From positions 2,211 through 66,210 of the forward strand of contig CAJNOP010000026.1 in NCBI GenBank assembly GCA_905250075.1: a stretch of 64,000 nt of DNA. The letters are read 5' to 3'. Below are positions 11,467 to 26,452 of the stretch, in pieces. Each line of letters starts with the position of its first letter. The first letter of the stretch is position 1. This DNA is from Rotaria sp. Silwood1 (lineage: Eukaryota > Rotifera > Eurotatoria > Philodinida > Philodinidae). Under the pieces are notes generated by a model. The model saw nothing but the letters and a program-made list of their open reading frames with translations, had not been told where the DNA came from and ran no database searches. Position numbers and translations under genes: made by a program.

Positions 11467-12273
11467 TCGAAACCACTCAAAAAAAAATGTTTTTTAACGG
11501 ATTGGAAATATGTATCCACTTAGATTAGTTAATGAGTCATTGGATGGGGTGTGGGCATAGGCGACGGAACGTTTTGAATCTATGGTAGGCTCAACATTTT
11601 TTAATAAGACCCTGACCGATGGATTAGAAATAGAGGGGTAATTTTTTCTGCTATACTGTTCAACTAAACACAATTAATACTGCTTATTTCTAACTCTACT
11701 TTTTGGTTCTCAATATGAGTTCATATCAGAGATGAGTTTGCAATTTATTTCAAAGAAACTTGTATTCAAATAGTCACCTAAACTTTTTTCTTCATTGAAT
11801 ATTGACTCTCAAATATAGTCCTTCGGCTGCAAAAATTTTGTATCGGAATCTGAACTGTTAGTCTTCGTACTCTCAATAGAATTCTTTTACTCCCGATTTG
11901 ATAATTATTTCGAAGATGCTGCAGTTTTTGCGATTAATTTTTCGGTGACTAGCATACCTTACACGTTTTTAAAACACTCTTGACGGTAATATTGTAATAA
12001 ACAATTTATAACTGGCTTTTGTATGCAGCTAGCGCTCATCAGACCTGGATTCGAGAACTTGTGTCTAGACTCAAATCTGACTTTGGGTAACAGCAATATT
12101 TCAGACTCAGACTCAAAACTAGGCTCGGTTACATTCTGAAACTATTTGATGAGCTGCTTTCAAGAAAGAGTCTTTGATTCGTATTACTGGAAATTAGGAT
12201 TATTGCAACGCAATGGTGCCCCCAGAAAAGGGGTGTCATTGTGGATTATTATCAGCACGTTGAAAATTAGGGG
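11467..12273. other. Intergenic stretch, no gene seen
   Basis: About 800 bp with no supported gene. A G/C-containing patch at 12,210-12,275 (CCCCCAGAAAAGGGG) hints at an old insertion, but no ends could be defined. Confidence 0.45.
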
Positions 12274-12500
12274 TGTTACTTTATTTTTATTTTCTTTATA
12301 ATAAAGAATAAAGATAAAGAAAGTCTGTATATTTAATAAATAAAGATGAAAGAAATCTTTATATTTATAAAATAAAGATAAATAAATTCTTTACTTTATA
12401 AAATAAAGACAAAGAAAAAATTCTTTATCTTTATAAAATAAAAATAGAGTTTTTCTTTATTTTCAAAAATAAAGATCAAATAAAGAATAAAAAATTTTTT
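12274..12500. repeat. Degenerate AT-rich tandem repeat
   Basis: Loose units of about 50 bp are built from TTTATAAAATAAAGA and AAGAAATTCTTTATC variants. The units are partly self-complementary (AAAGAAT against ATTCTTT), so the stretch is also rich in small hairpins. No coding potential. Confidence 0.65.
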
Positions 12501-12673
12501 TCCTATCAAAACTTATTGTTTTTATTTTGTTGAACGATCTCAAAAAAAATCACCGTATTGTGTAATTAAATATAATGCGCAGTAACATTTTTCTCACATA
12601 TCGTTTCATGAGTAGCCCTTGTTTTCTGAAGATATGACATTTGGAAGTGATGATGGTGGTAAGAAAGAACACT

Positions 12674-12773
12674 NNNNNNNNNNNNNNNNNNNNNNNNNNN
12701 NNNNNNNNNNNNNNNNNNNNNNNNNNNNNNNNNNNNNNNNNNNNNNNNNNNNNNNNNNNNNNNNNNNNNNNNN
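12674..12773. other. Assembly gap of 100 N
   Basis: Exactly 100 N, the usual placeholder for a scaffold gap of unknown size. The PRKDC gene enters it from the right in an intron and does not reappear on the left. Confidence 0.98.
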
Positions 12774-12792
12774 TTCAAAATCTATAATTTAC

Positions 12793-15700
12793 CTTGGCTG
12801 GATTAGCATCAAAAATAAAAGCTTTATAAAGTTTAGCTTCTGTTTGTGTACAAATAAGTAATGAAATAAGACAATTAAATGAACTTGTTGCTAATGAACG
12901 TATTAAATGTAATTTAACATATTTTTCAGGTGTATTTGTTCCAGCTAACATAACATCCATTGATTTCAGTAATCTTCCATCAACAAATTGTGCACGTGCA
13001 CGTGTAATAACATATTTAGTTAATTCTTTACCATCAAATGTTTGTCCAATTTTAATAGCTGTTAAAGGTATTTCAACATTTAATATTTTTCTAGCTTCAT
13101 CTTGTTTTTTTATATGTTCATAAAAAACTTTCGCTATAGATGAATTTATACCAAATATATCATCTTTATTTAATATTGTATACATATGATCAATTAAACG
13201 ATATGTACAAACTTTATTTATTAATAGTGATATTAATGTTTGTGACCCTAATTCAAGTTTCTCATCAAGTGTATCAATAACTAATGTACATATATATTTT
13301 TTATAAAATTCAATTAATGTTATTTTACGTACAGATGTAAGAATTTTTAATATTAATTTTTCTAATGCATTTAAACGATGTTCAGTACGAAATAATAAAT
13401 TTTTACCAAATATAATTGAATAAATATCATCAAGTAAATTTGTTTGTTTAATATGATTATTTAAATTAATAACATAACGACTTATTGATAATAAAATTTC
13501 TTCTTCAAATATATGATGTTGTTCACAACATAACATCCATATTAATAATTCAAATAATATATTTGATGATGATAATTCAAGTGCTGATAAAATTTTTCTT
13601 ATAGCTGCTTGATATTCATGATATTCTTGTGTACCAATAGAAAATTCAGTACTTTTTAATGGAAAACAATCAGCTGTAAATTGTCGTAATGTACGACAAA
13701 GATCATTTGACCATTTTTTACGTTTATCTTCATTTAAATTTTCATCTGTATCAATTGATGCAAAAAATGATAATAAATCAAGTAAACGTATTTTAAATGT
13801 TAAATTTAATTGTTTATCAATTAATAATAATAAATACATTTGTGATATATTATCAAATTGTTCATGAATAATTAATTGATGACTATCAATTATAAATGTT
13901 TTTGTTAATAATGTTACAATTAATAATTTATCATCAATATTTGTTGAATAATAAAGTGAAGAAAATTGTGGCCAACATGTATATATACCATGTATAAATT
14001 GTCGACCATATTGTTGACGAATATCTTTTTCACGACTACATAAATCAAGAACAGTACTTAAAAATGCAACAATAGGACGACATTGTTCAACAGAATTTAT
14101 TTCACCAACATTATCAGTTATAAAATGTGGAGTTATACCAAGCCAACTTGTTATTTGATATTTAAATAATGTTAATAGATATGTACCGATAGTTGTCATA
14201 CCAGAATCAGTATGAATACGATTTGATTGAAAAAAATATGGTAAAACTTCATTTGCCTATAAAGAAAAAAATCGTATAGGATGTTCAGAAAGTTATTTAG
14301 TACAAAGAAAACTTCCTTTGGAGGAATGATGTACCAAATGTAATCAAGACTAGACTTCGTAGTAACTTTGAGCTGGGAAATAGGATTGGAGCACGAATCG
14401 TGTCACGATCAATTTTGTTTTTTTCACCCTCTTCAGTGATCACTGCTGACAGTTCGAAAATAAAAAACACTTTCAGTCATTCTTTCCTCCAGAAAATATC
14501 GACAACCTTGGATGTAATTGAAAATATCGTTAATTAATTGGTTTCTTAAAACAATGAAACTTTAACTAGGAAATATACATTAAAATATGCCGACGTTCCA
14601 GGATTTCTAGCTGTACATTTTAAAAGACTCCTTGTTTTTAAATTGCAAAAAAAACCAAAGGTAAGATTTTCAACTTAATTTTTTTTTCGCTATTCTGGAC
14701 TTTCTCTTATCTAGATATCTTCCACTGATTTTACACTTTTTGAAAAATTCGAACATTACTCTCAAATCTGCAGTCTGTCCAAACTCTGAAATCGTACCAG
14801 TTTCTGATCACTAATAAAGATAGAAGGAACTTTTGTAATATATTGGATCTGGAAATTGGAGTTTCTCCGAATAATTATAAATTTTAATTTTATGAATAAA
14901 AACTTGCAAGTCCTCTCTATTCCCAAAAAACACGCTTAATTTGATTTAACTGCAATGAATATGTATAATTTTCTTTTTGTTAGATGGAATTTCGAATACA
15001 TTATAAATAGAAAAAAAAACGAAGATATTAACTTACTTTAATGCCTAAATAAATAATATAATCAAATAAAGATTGTAAACCACGTTGAGTATCGACAGTT
15101 AAAACAAGATTTGCTTTATCAAAATCTTCTTCATGATTAATCATTTTCTGTAAATATAAAAAAAAAACGAAGAAATTAAAAATTTTAGCTATAATTAAAA
15201 AAATACGAGAAAATCAATACCGATAACATGGTTGTCCATAATTCTTTTGCATATTCTTCAGGTTGATTAGGTTTAGATAGTAATCGAACATCATGTAAAA
15301 GACGATGTCCACGAGTTATAGTAAATATTAATGACCAATGAATTGGATTTTGATTTAATTGTTTGGTTAAATTGTAATGTCTTAAATTATATGCGAATAT
15401 TTTAGAATAAATTATATTTCAAAAAACAAAATTTTTTGATAAATATATGAGTATTCTATTCTGATTATCTCATATTATATTAGATTTTACAAAAATCGAT
15501 CATATAAACATGATTGAACATAATATTACATCTATACATACCCATCAGTTTTTGTCATTTCTGATGCAATATCATAGAATGATTGTAATAAATCATCAGG
15601 TAGATGAGTTGTCATTGATTTAAGTAAAATGAGAATCTAAATATGAATTTTATTAAATTTCAAATTAAATAAATAATAATAATAATAATAATTTTTTATA

Positions 15701-18700
15701 TCAACATACTCTTTCAGGTAATTTCTTATTAATTTCTTCATTATTAATATCAAATCCTAGTTGTGTTGGATTAAATACACAAGTTAAAATTAATTTTGTT
15801 AAATCACTATTATAAAATGAATTATCAATAGCACGCATTGTATCCTGTGGATATTTAGACCAAAGTGCTGTAATAAAATTTAATAAACGAACAATAACTG
15901 TACATTTTGCCCTAAGAAAAAAAAATTGAAATATCACATTAAGAAACGCTTAAAATCATAATTGATTTTTTTTTGTCTTCTTTATTTACGTATCAAATTG
16001 ACCAATATCAGTCGGTGTAAATACATGTGTTTGATTCGATGATGGAAAATAAGTCACTATATCATATAATGTATTCATTGAGATTTTTGTTATAAAATAT
16101 GATAATGCAACAATTAAACGACTTTGTTGATTGTTGTCTACAAATAATAGAATAATTTGCAATGATACGAACAGTCAATTACAATATATTGTTTTATATT
16201 ATTAATTAACTACTTGGTTAATATTAATTAACAAGTTTATATTATCTAATCAATTAATTAGTAACTAATTAATTCGATTCTATAATATATGAATTAATTA
16301 ATTGAAATATTAAATAATTTTATCGTGTTAATTAGTTGTTTAAGATTAATCAATTATTAAAAACTTTGTAAACTTACCTTGAAATAGAAATGGATTAAGA
16401 AATCCTTGTGAAAATACCCAAGTATAACACTCTAATGAAGCAATAACAGTATCAAGCCATTGATAAACCATTGGAACTGAAAATTGTTCACTCATATCAG
16501 TTAAACATGTTTGATAAGCCAAATTAGCTTTAAATTTTGTTTTCTTTTCTTTACTTAATGTTCCTTCAAATCTACAAGAAAAAAAAAGACGATTTTCAAA
16601 TAAAATAATTTCTTAAACATCTCTTTTTCTTTTTACCGTTCAATAAAATAAACATTTCCGTCTGATTTTACTTTTAATTCAAAATATTCCCTAATCGATC
16701 GAATTCCTTTAAAAAATATATATAAATTAAATTTATTTCTTTTGCAAGAAAATTTTTTTATTACCAGGTAATAGTGGAATAAATGTACAAACAAGTTCAA
16801 TACATTTTCGTCTTGATTCAGTTTCAATTCTTCCACATTGTCTTAACAACCATCGAACAGCAACATCAAGTGTTGCTTCAGTCCATGATCTAAATAAAAT
16901 ATTCTCTTCAACAGACATCGAAACATTCCAAGGAAACAAAAATATCTACGGTGGACGATGTCGTTTAGATGTTTCTTTAATAAAAACTTGTGATTTTTCT
17001 TTGATGATTCTTTGTACATGAGATAAAGCTCCTATTGCTTGTTGTTGAGTTCCTACACAAACACATACGTACAAATGAAAGAAAGCACTAATCAATTGTA
17101 AATATTACCAAGAGATGGATCATCTCCTTGAGCAATAGCTAAACTTTCAATAAATACATAAAGTAATTGAAGTGTATAAACATCTATTAATGTTTCTGAT
17201 TCACTAAAATATGATATTATTGTAAATTAATTAAAATGAAATTTTTGAATATACCGAAAAAGTGTATAAATTGAATTCCATGCTAATGTTGAACCAAGTC
17301 TTTTAAAACTATTTGGATGCATTGAAAAACTAATAATACGTTTAAGAATTGATGTTGCATTTTTTAAATAAGCTGATTTATCAAAACCACCAGCATGTTT
17401 AACAGCCCATTTAAGAAATTCTTTTAAACAAACACCACTAAAATCACGTATCGATGCATTACGTCCAGATATCATACCATCCTACAAGAAAACAAATAAA
17501 TTAATAAATTTTCATAATCAATAATCAAAATAAAATTTTCAACCATAAATGTATCAAGCATTGACATTGTTTCAGGATTTTCATAATTTTGATTTTTAGT
17601 AAACCAATGTATCATTTGAATCATAAATGTAGTAAAAAGTGTTTTTGTAAACTAAATAATTTTAATAAACATTTCAATTAAATTAAGAAAAAAAGCAAAA
17701 GAATTTTATGAAATTACAGTATCAGAATCACAAGAAAGCTCAAGTACAGCTGGAAATAAACGAGCATAAAGTTTTTCATAAGAAGCCTAAATAATCAAAA
17801 AAACTTTATTTTTATTGTTGATTATGAGGTTAAAAAAAACAAACTGCTGCATTGCTTCGATTATTTGCACTTTTTCCAATCATATAAAGCATTATTGATT
17901 GAAGTAATTCACAAGCTGTTATTTTTGTTTGACGATCAGAACTATGTAATGCTAAATCGACTATACGAGGTAGGAAAATATCTAAATTACAAATAATAAA
18001 ATATACAAAATAAAGATTGATTAAATAAAAATAAATTTTTATATTACCAAGATGTATTGTTGGCTTAATATCATCAAATGGAACATTAAATGTTAAATGA
18101 TTTTCATTATCCCATGCTACAGCTTCTTTTATTAAATAATTTGAAGTATTATCAATAAGATAATGATTTGTACGATTGCCAATTGAACCAAGATATTTCA
18201 AAATACGAAACTGAACTCGTCGAATATCACTATCTTCGAAAAGCTATTTAAAGAAAAACGAAAATTAGTACAAAAACTCGGGCACTGAATTGTTTCTATT
18301 AGTCTGAGTTCTTCGGCAAAAAAAACATCATTCACTAGAGATATTCACAAAACGGAAAACTTTGCATCTTTAGCGTTAGATGATACATCTAAGAAAGCTG
18401 GATGATATCCGTCAAAACAGAGACATTGTTCTATTTCAATTTGAAATAGTTTTTTAATTTCTTTTTAGAAAAAAGAAAGACGATATTTACTTATAACTTT
18501 AAAAATTTAGAAACATGAACTTGGTAAGGGCTAATCAATAATTTTCAACTGTTTAAAAGCTTTCTATATTGATTTACAAAGGATGTATGACTATTCTTGA
18601 ATCATACAGTGTAGTTGAATTCAGATAGAAAATTCCTAATCAGTTAAAAATAATTTATTCTTGCTTAGTGAATACTACTTTTTTTCTTTTCTACATTTTG

Positions 18701-21700
18701 AAAGCTAACTTCGAAATTTATATCTTAGCTGTGTATATAGAACTTATATGAGATGAAGCATTTCTTTCTCAATTGATCCCAAATAATGAATGTTGATATA
18801 AAATTGAAAAATGAGAACATACATGTTTAATTTGTTTTGTTTTTTTAAGCATTCTTGTTGGTAAGACATGTTTAGTTTTCGAATTCAAACGTGTTTTTTC
18901 TTGTAAAGATGATATGATAGCACGAACATTAACATCATCACCTAAAATATTTAACCAATCTATACGACTTACATTTTATACCTTTTATTTTTCTTTACCT
19001 TGATCATGAGATAAACGTAGAAAATCATCTAAATAAGGTAATATTTGATCATAAAAATTTGATAAATTTAATGCTGTTGATTGTGACCATCGTTCAAGAC
19101 TATTAATTGTTTGTTCAGCTAATGGTAAATAAGTTAAACCAATACTTAAAGCAAGCTAAACAAAAAAAAAAAATATTTGAATTTTCTATAAAAAATTAAA
19201 ACAAAGATTTTTACTTGAATAGCTGGTACATAATCAGCAAAATCATAATCAATACATTCTGATGGTAATGATATAATAAATTGTAAACATGATATAAGTA
19301 AATCATCACGATATTGTTTTTGACGTGATAATACTTCATGTGCAAAACGTCGAACTAATGTACAAACTGATACAACTTGTTCATTTTCATTTATATCAAC
19401 ATCCATCATTTCAATACCACCGCGAGTTGTTGGTATTGCTCGATCAGACTATATCAAAAGAATAAAAATAAAATTTTATAATAAAGATTCTTTTGTTTTT
19501 TTTTTATTGTTTGTTACATACTTTGAAAAAATTTAATTTTAAACATATATTCATAACTAATGAAACAAATCGATACATTCCACTAACTAATGGATATCTA
19601 TATGAATATATTATTAAAAAATTTATATGATATATATACTCTTTTGAATTACTTTGTTGATGCAGTAATTATTTCATATAAAAATCGAAATATCCATTTT
19701 TGAAATAAATCTGGTGATTGTTCAGGTAATAAATCCCTATGATAACGAAATAATAAGTTAATAATGATTTAATAGCGAATAGGTTTTAATATATCAATAG
19801 GTAAGCTAGCACGAAAGAAAATCTAATAAAATTCTTGAAAATACTGAACTCTGTTCATTCGTATTCAAAGAATTAAAAGATATTTTGGATATGTGAAAAG
19901 ATTAAGAGTTCCTTATTCATATCAAAATTCTACACAAACTCAAAGTAATAGTTAGACATACACTGACTTTGATAGTAATTCTAATTAGAATCTTATTTGT
20001 AAACTCTTATCATTAGACTAAGTCATTTTGATCTATTCGTTCGAACACTGACTGTTACCTATAATTGTATATAAGAATAACAAAAAAAGTCAATGATATG
20101 TAGAGCACAATAGTCTTTTAGAAGTATTCTCTGTTTTTCACTTTCAATTCATAAAAGAACATCTCTATTTTTCGGCTACTTTGAGATATGAAATACTGCC
20201 TAACGATAGATTCACTAATCTGATAGATTTCCTACAAATAATACTAGTCGCAGCTCTGGATAGAATGCTATCATGATGAAGAGTGTCTGCGTTCAATTGC
20301 TTGATCTTCTCATATCAAGAGCTACAGAAACAAGTATATGCCATAACGTAGCCAGCAGACAAACAGTCGTTGTTGAGTTGTGCACAATCACTTCATGATC
20401 ATTGGTACCGAGATTGAACATGTCGAACAACGTAGTCATTCAGTCATGGTGGTACCCTAACTGTAGAGATTATCTCTCGATCATCGAACAAGACTGTGTA
20501 CCTTTCGATAGCATAGTTTGGTTCGAAAACAGAAGAAATTTGATAGAAAAATTTTTAAATTTTTTTCTTGGCTGATTTATAAGACTCGAATCTCCTTATG
20601 TACAGAAGATAGTTTTAAACCAGAATATAGATTGAACACTTTTCTCAAGTAAGAAATTGCTTCTTCACCTATAATGGTTTCTCATCAGTAGCAGTTCAAT
20701 CTTTATCCTATAGTATTTCTATAGTGCATGTTTGTAACTAAAATGTTTAAAATAAAATTTCAACATGCAATTCATTCTCTACAAATAAAATGAACTGTAT
20801 TTCGAAAATTATATGTGTTCAATAAATATCTCTTACTATTCATAGATCATTTTCTATATTAGATTTTAATGAAAATCTACATCATTTAAAACAATTATTT
20901 TTCAATCAATAATAAGATTAATTTCGAAAAATGTTTTGTTATTTCTTACTGACAAAAATCGACAAGATTATAAAATATTTCAAAATCTTTTGGTTTAACA
21001 GGTTTCATTCCAAAAACCGGATCAGTTGTTGTTGTACCATCATCATTTTCATCCTCAAAAAAAAATTTCAAATCAAAACAAATCAAACTCAATATTATTT
21101 GTTTTACTTCTGTTTTTTCTTTATTAACACTTAAATCAAGTCGATTAATAATATGTAATATTGAATCAATCATTTCATCATATAATGAAACAAGCATATT
21201 TTGTCGATCAAATATTGGATATGTACTTGTATCAAATTCTTTTAATGATGTTACATTTAAAATTATTTTCCATAATGGTATATAATTTTCATAAGTTATT
21301 GTTTTTCCAATAGCTAAAAGAGATTTTGCTTGTTCTTCAGATATATCTGGTTCAACACTTTCTATTTGTTGTTCAACAGTTGATTTTAATGGATGTGAAC
21401 AGCAACGTATTATTGCTTGATTAACTAAAAAAAAACAAAAAAGTATAAAAAAAATTTTTCTTTTTTTAAAAATATAATATAAAATAAAAAACCAATTCGT
21501 GTTAAAAATGGTTTATAAGATGTTGGTTTAGTTTGTAAAGCTAAAATCATTTTAATAACAGATGAACATGTTGTTGCTTGTGGTTTTGGTTGATAACGTG
21601 GATAATAATCAATTGTCATTACAGTTAAACGTTCAAGTGGACCAAGAAATTCTTCACCAATCTAAAAATCAAAACAAAACATTTTAATTTCTATCAAGAT

Positions 21701-24700
21701 GAATTTTTTTTTTATTTTTACATTTGTCATTTCAATAATAATAGCAGAAAGTGCATCAAGTAAATTTGGTAATGCATAAAAACGCTCATCAAATACATCA
21801 GTTGCTTGTGATAATGTTATTGTTGGCATAGCTATTTGTTCACATCGTTGAATTAAACCAACAAACATAAATTTAACATCTTCTTCAGTACCATAAAGTT
21901 TACAGGCCTATATTAAACAAAGAAAATTTAAAAGACAATCGATTTATATAGTAACACATGCACTACTGAAAAATACGAAATCATTTTCTAGCAGTGTCAT
22001 TGAGCTCAGGACATTATGTATGACTACAAATATCCTTTTGTTTGCAGATTCATTACTATTTTTGAATTCAATAATTTTCGCGTAAACTTTTACAATACAT
22101 CAAGCGTCAGATTTGACGTTTGATACAAATTCTACTTGATCAGTTGTCTGATGACTGATATGACTGGTAATTTTATGGTCAAACACAATAGCTTTCTTTT
22201 AAAGCTTTACTGAAGAATTAGTTTACAAAATTTTAGCAGATTTAGACCAAGATAAAATTTGTTTGAGATAGTTCAAATCTAAAATTTTTGTTTCTAAGGA
22301 CTATTTAGTTTGTATTCATCATATCGCTTTCATTTAAGTTATTAACCAATATGATATCAACAAAGATTCTTGTTTTCTGTTGTCTCCCTTCTTAAAATTC
22401 ACAACACTATTTTCCGTTGATTTGTATTTTTAGTTCCGTCAGTCTACGTTCTTCACAAACTATTATTATGATGATAATTTAACGGAAGCAGAAGACTGCC
22501 TTTTTTCATAGGAAGACAAAGAAGTCATGCATACTAAAACGGTATAACCTATATGACACATTGATTTTCAATACAGGATGTATGCGTGTTTGTTTTTTTA
22601 ATAAAGATGTTTCGAGAGAACGTGATAAACTAGTAAAAAGTACTAAGTAAATTTTGCTATATATTATGATAATATGAATCAAGCACAGACGGCGGAAGAT
22701 TTTAATTGTAAGGTACGTTCAAAATTCACATTAAGCAGTTAAAAATGAAACAAGATTAGTTTTTATCTGTCATTTAAATGAAAAATATTTAATGTTTCTT
22801 ATTTCAAACTCACCTGTGGAGTGTATTACAGTAATGTAGGTCAGAATGATACTCACAACTTACGTAAAAGTTAACATATATTGAAAGACACATTCTAACG
22901 TTCAAGGCAATTCGAAAAAAATACGAGTTTCTGGCCTGCTTGACGGAAAAACAGTTTAGTGAAGAATAGAAATGTTCGTCCAAAAAGAAACATACTACAG
23001 TATCAGTTTTTTAACTATTAAAAATGTTTAATAACAAAAAATCATCTTAGTCATCAATGGCGAAGGAAAATTTTGGCGAATTTCAGTTAATCAGATTGAC
23101 AAAGGAACCTCTGTAGATGTCAAAGCACTTTACAATCGAGACGATATTCATTTGATGAGTACTCATGAACAATATAAGTCTGACATAATTTGATTTTTCA
23201 GTCTTTTCTTCTTAAGATATCGAAATTTTACTCAGATTTTCAACAGAACACTATTATCCCTTTTCAGACTCGAGATGACCTATCCAAATATCTAGCAAAG
23301 AAAAAAAGAATAAATTCAATAATTCTAAAAAAAAACAAAATTCTTGTAGTGCCTTATACAAATTAAGTCTTGCATAGTCTGCAATCAACATGCAATGAAA
23401 ATTTAAAAAACAAAAATTTTCTCTAAATCTTACATTCGCAAAAATACCATAACCACGAATACCCATAGCTAAATCTCGAATTTCTAATTCTGGTGAATCG
23501 ATTTTATCACGAAATTCTTTAATAAAATATTGAAATGTTTGTACAGCACGACGACGTTGTTCTGGCGTTTTTACATTTGGTTCTTTTAAAGCATTAGCAA
23601 CCTAAAATAAAGAAAAATAATAATAATTACAAAAATAGCAAAATCTTTCTTATATAAAAATTTTACTCCAAGTAAAAATGTATCATAAGCACGTTGAGCA
23701 ATTTTTTTCACATCATAATTATCATGTGCATTCCATGCACGAAGACAACGAAGTATTTCCGGATAATCATCATAAAGATATTCCGTAAATAAAGTTGAAT
23801 GTTGAGCAAATAATTCAAGACCAGCTAAAATTAAAAATTTTTTTTTTCTTTGATTATTCATAAAATCAAAATCTTTTCTACCTTTAACTAATGCATATCG
23901 ATTTAAATTTGTTTGATCTTGTGTTTGTATAGCACGTGATGCATAAATATAAACACGTTTTAAATCTGATTCACATCGAATTTGTTCTTCTTTTATACGT
24001 TTTTCATCGTCTTTAGTTTTATTTCGATTTAATGTTGTTTGTTGAACTATTAAAATCAAAATCAAGAATTTGATTAAGGTTTTTTGTTTTTTAAATAGTT
24101 TTACTTGGAACTGCTGATGGAACAAAATTAACAAGATAATAAATAAGACCTTCCATAGCACCAGAAGCAATTAACATTTCAAATTTAACAACATCTCGTA
24201 CTAGCTAAACATACAAAAGAAACATACATCAATGACATATTAAAAGAAAAAGTTTTGTTGTTATTCATCTTTCAAAAGATCGGATAAAATATGAGCATAT
24301 AAAAAATATTTTCTATCATTAACAGTCGAATATTCATAAATATAATCCTATCATTGATCGGAATATTTTATACACCAAATGGTTTATGAATAGTTTTTTA
24401 CTAAAAGGGTAAATGATTTATTTTCATAATTAACTGTACCAAAATTTCAACGAGTTAAACAATAGTTAAAATGGGATGTTCAACACTTTGAGAAACTCTA
24501 TTTTAGTGCATTCGTAGAATTCTATATCATCAGTCGATTTTCATAATCAGATACTATCTAACATGAAAATTTTTAAGCGTTGATTTAATTGTGATAAATC
24601 ATTTCTATAATGATCAAGTACCAAGTCTGTCAATACTATTTGATGAAACTAAGGTTTTTTTTTGTATACATATATTTAAGAAAATCGTATTTTGTTTGTT

Positions 24701-26181
24701 TTTACAGTAGCAAGAATTATTGAACAAGGTTTCTTTATTGAACGAAAGCTCTAATTTTAGCAGTAGATTCTGCGCTGATGCATATCATATAATGATCAAA
24801 GTACATCAATACAATAAGGTAATCAATATTTTGTTACATTCAAGCATTGAATTCTTTCTATAGTCACCTGTCCAATAATTCTACTTATCTTCTGACCATT
24901 CCTTGAAATTTTAATACATCTACACATTATGAAAACCTCATTCGTAAACTTTCTCGGTTTAAATTTTCTGTTTTGAGATATATTCAATCGGCATTATTTA
25001 CTTTCCATGTTGCAAGTTTGTTCGCACTAGTACCGATATCCATAAGTACCAACGGCATAACAATAGCCAGGAAAGAAACAACAGGAACTTCAGTTTTAGC
25101 GGCAACCAGTATAGTACAAACTCAGTAGCATAGTCAGCCATGAACTATCATGTACAGATTTTTTTTTTCTACGATGACGACAGCTGGTCAAATTTTAAAC
25201 TAGTTTGACTGAAGAATTGACCATTACAGAAATATTTTTGTTTTTATCTTACTAAGATATTTATTACATACATGTTCATGTAAATATTTCAAAAATTGTC
25301 CAAGTAAAAGTGGATCTGCATATTTTCGCATATGTTCTGGAAAATATTTACATAATAAACCCAAAAATGCCAAAGAAAGTCCTTTAACTAAAATAAAATA
25401 AAAGAGTTTTCAATTAATAATTTCTTTTTTTTTTTTTCTTATTAAAATAATTCATTTACTTGTTGCTGTTGTTTTTGAACTTTGTAATCCAATTTGATCA
25501 AGAAATGTCGTAGCCATTTTATCAATTTCACTTTCCATATCAGGAAAACCAGCACTTAATTCCATTAACTTAAAATTTATATTATTACAAAACAAATACA
25601 TATGAACAGAAAAAAAAAAGAACTTTTCTTACTTGTGATAAAATTGGAAAAACAGCTGCTCGTACATCAGATGCACTATCAACATTAAATATAATTAATA
25701 GAACTGTTTTAAGTTCAACAGCATATGGTAAAATTTTATTTGATGCTGTTTCAACAAAAAATTTTAAAAATTGTAAAATTTCAATTTTAGTTTTTTTTAA
25801 CTAACAAAAAGAAAATATATAAGAATTATTTAAAAAACTAGAAAATAAAATTATTTTTTACTTCAATTTTTGAACTTGCACGTCGAAGAAATGTTAAAAT
25901 ATTTTTTTGTCCAGAAAATAATGATGATAAACACATTGCTTAAATTATACAAAAAAAAAGAAATTTATTTTATTTTATTTTCGCAAAAAATCATTCTTTT
26001 TATTTTTTGTCATTCTACCTGTTTGCATTGGTGATGGATGCTCAGAATAAGCTTGAGCAAGATCACCAATAAGTACTGAACATTGTTCATCAACATCAGG
26101 TATTTCACGTAATCGATCAAGATTATCATGCAATTCGATAATATAATTATCGAAATTTGATGTAGCAGAACTTTCAGTCAT
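12793..26181 (-). CDS. PRKDC: DNA-dependent protein kinase catalytic subunit, N-terminal half (partial)
   Basis: DNA-PKcs is the giant PI3K-like kinase that Ku recruits to DNA ends in non-homologous end joining in the nucleus. The window holds many exons of its helical (HEAT) N-terminal half, in the expected order from ATG 26181 leftwards. Recognisable segments are IRGYGIFA (near 23,450), GLIQRCEQ (21,850), [18 protein letters not shown] (21,000), [11 protein letters not shown] (19,230), [17 protein letters not shown] (17,930), [18 protein letters not shown] (17,280), [12 protein letters not shown] (16,770) and, in the exon 14256-12793, a region matching the conserved NUC194 part of the family. 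The last exon in view ends with a donor site (CCAAG then GTAAAT) and the following intron runs into the N gap. About half of a protein of roughly 4,100 residues is present; the FAT, kinase and FATC domains are not in the window. Most introns are about 60 bp, but five or six reach 0.6-1.4 kb. It is divergent from CEP104. Confidence 0.92.
16190..16375. repeat. AT-only palindrome-rich stretch in a PRKDC intron
   Basis: A run of almost pure A and T with repeated TTAATTAA and TAATTAATT palindromes lies between two PRKDC exons. It is probably an expanded intron filler; no function is evident. Confidence 0.6.
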
Positions 26182-26452
26182 GCTTTCAAAAATCGATAGA
26201 AACGAAAAAGAAAAAAGCGTCCTTTTGAATTGCCCGCAAACAAACAAAGGACCTCTTTTAAACGAATAAGAAAATAAAACATACTGACATCTTTTTATTT
26301 GATTGACGGAATTTTTTTTGGAGGATATAACTAAGAAAAAAAATTCTCTTTTATATGACTAATGTCCAAGCGCATTTGTATAGGAGATTTATTTTAAGAT
26401 TGAAAAGAATAAAAATAAAAAGAACGTCAGAACTATCAAAAAATAAAGGAGA
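26182..26452. promoter_or_regulatory. Shared divergent promoter region of PRKDC and CEP104
   Basis: Only 271 bp separate the two start codons, which point away from each other. Both 5' untranslated regions and promoters must fit here unless there are distant non-coding exons. The stretch is AT-rich with A- and T-runs; I see no clear TATA box or named factor site. Co-regulation is possible but not shown. Confidence 0.55.

Noticed and set aside
12566-12861. Frames running through the N gap
   Set aside because: They consist mainly of unknown residues and exist only because N codons are not read as stops.
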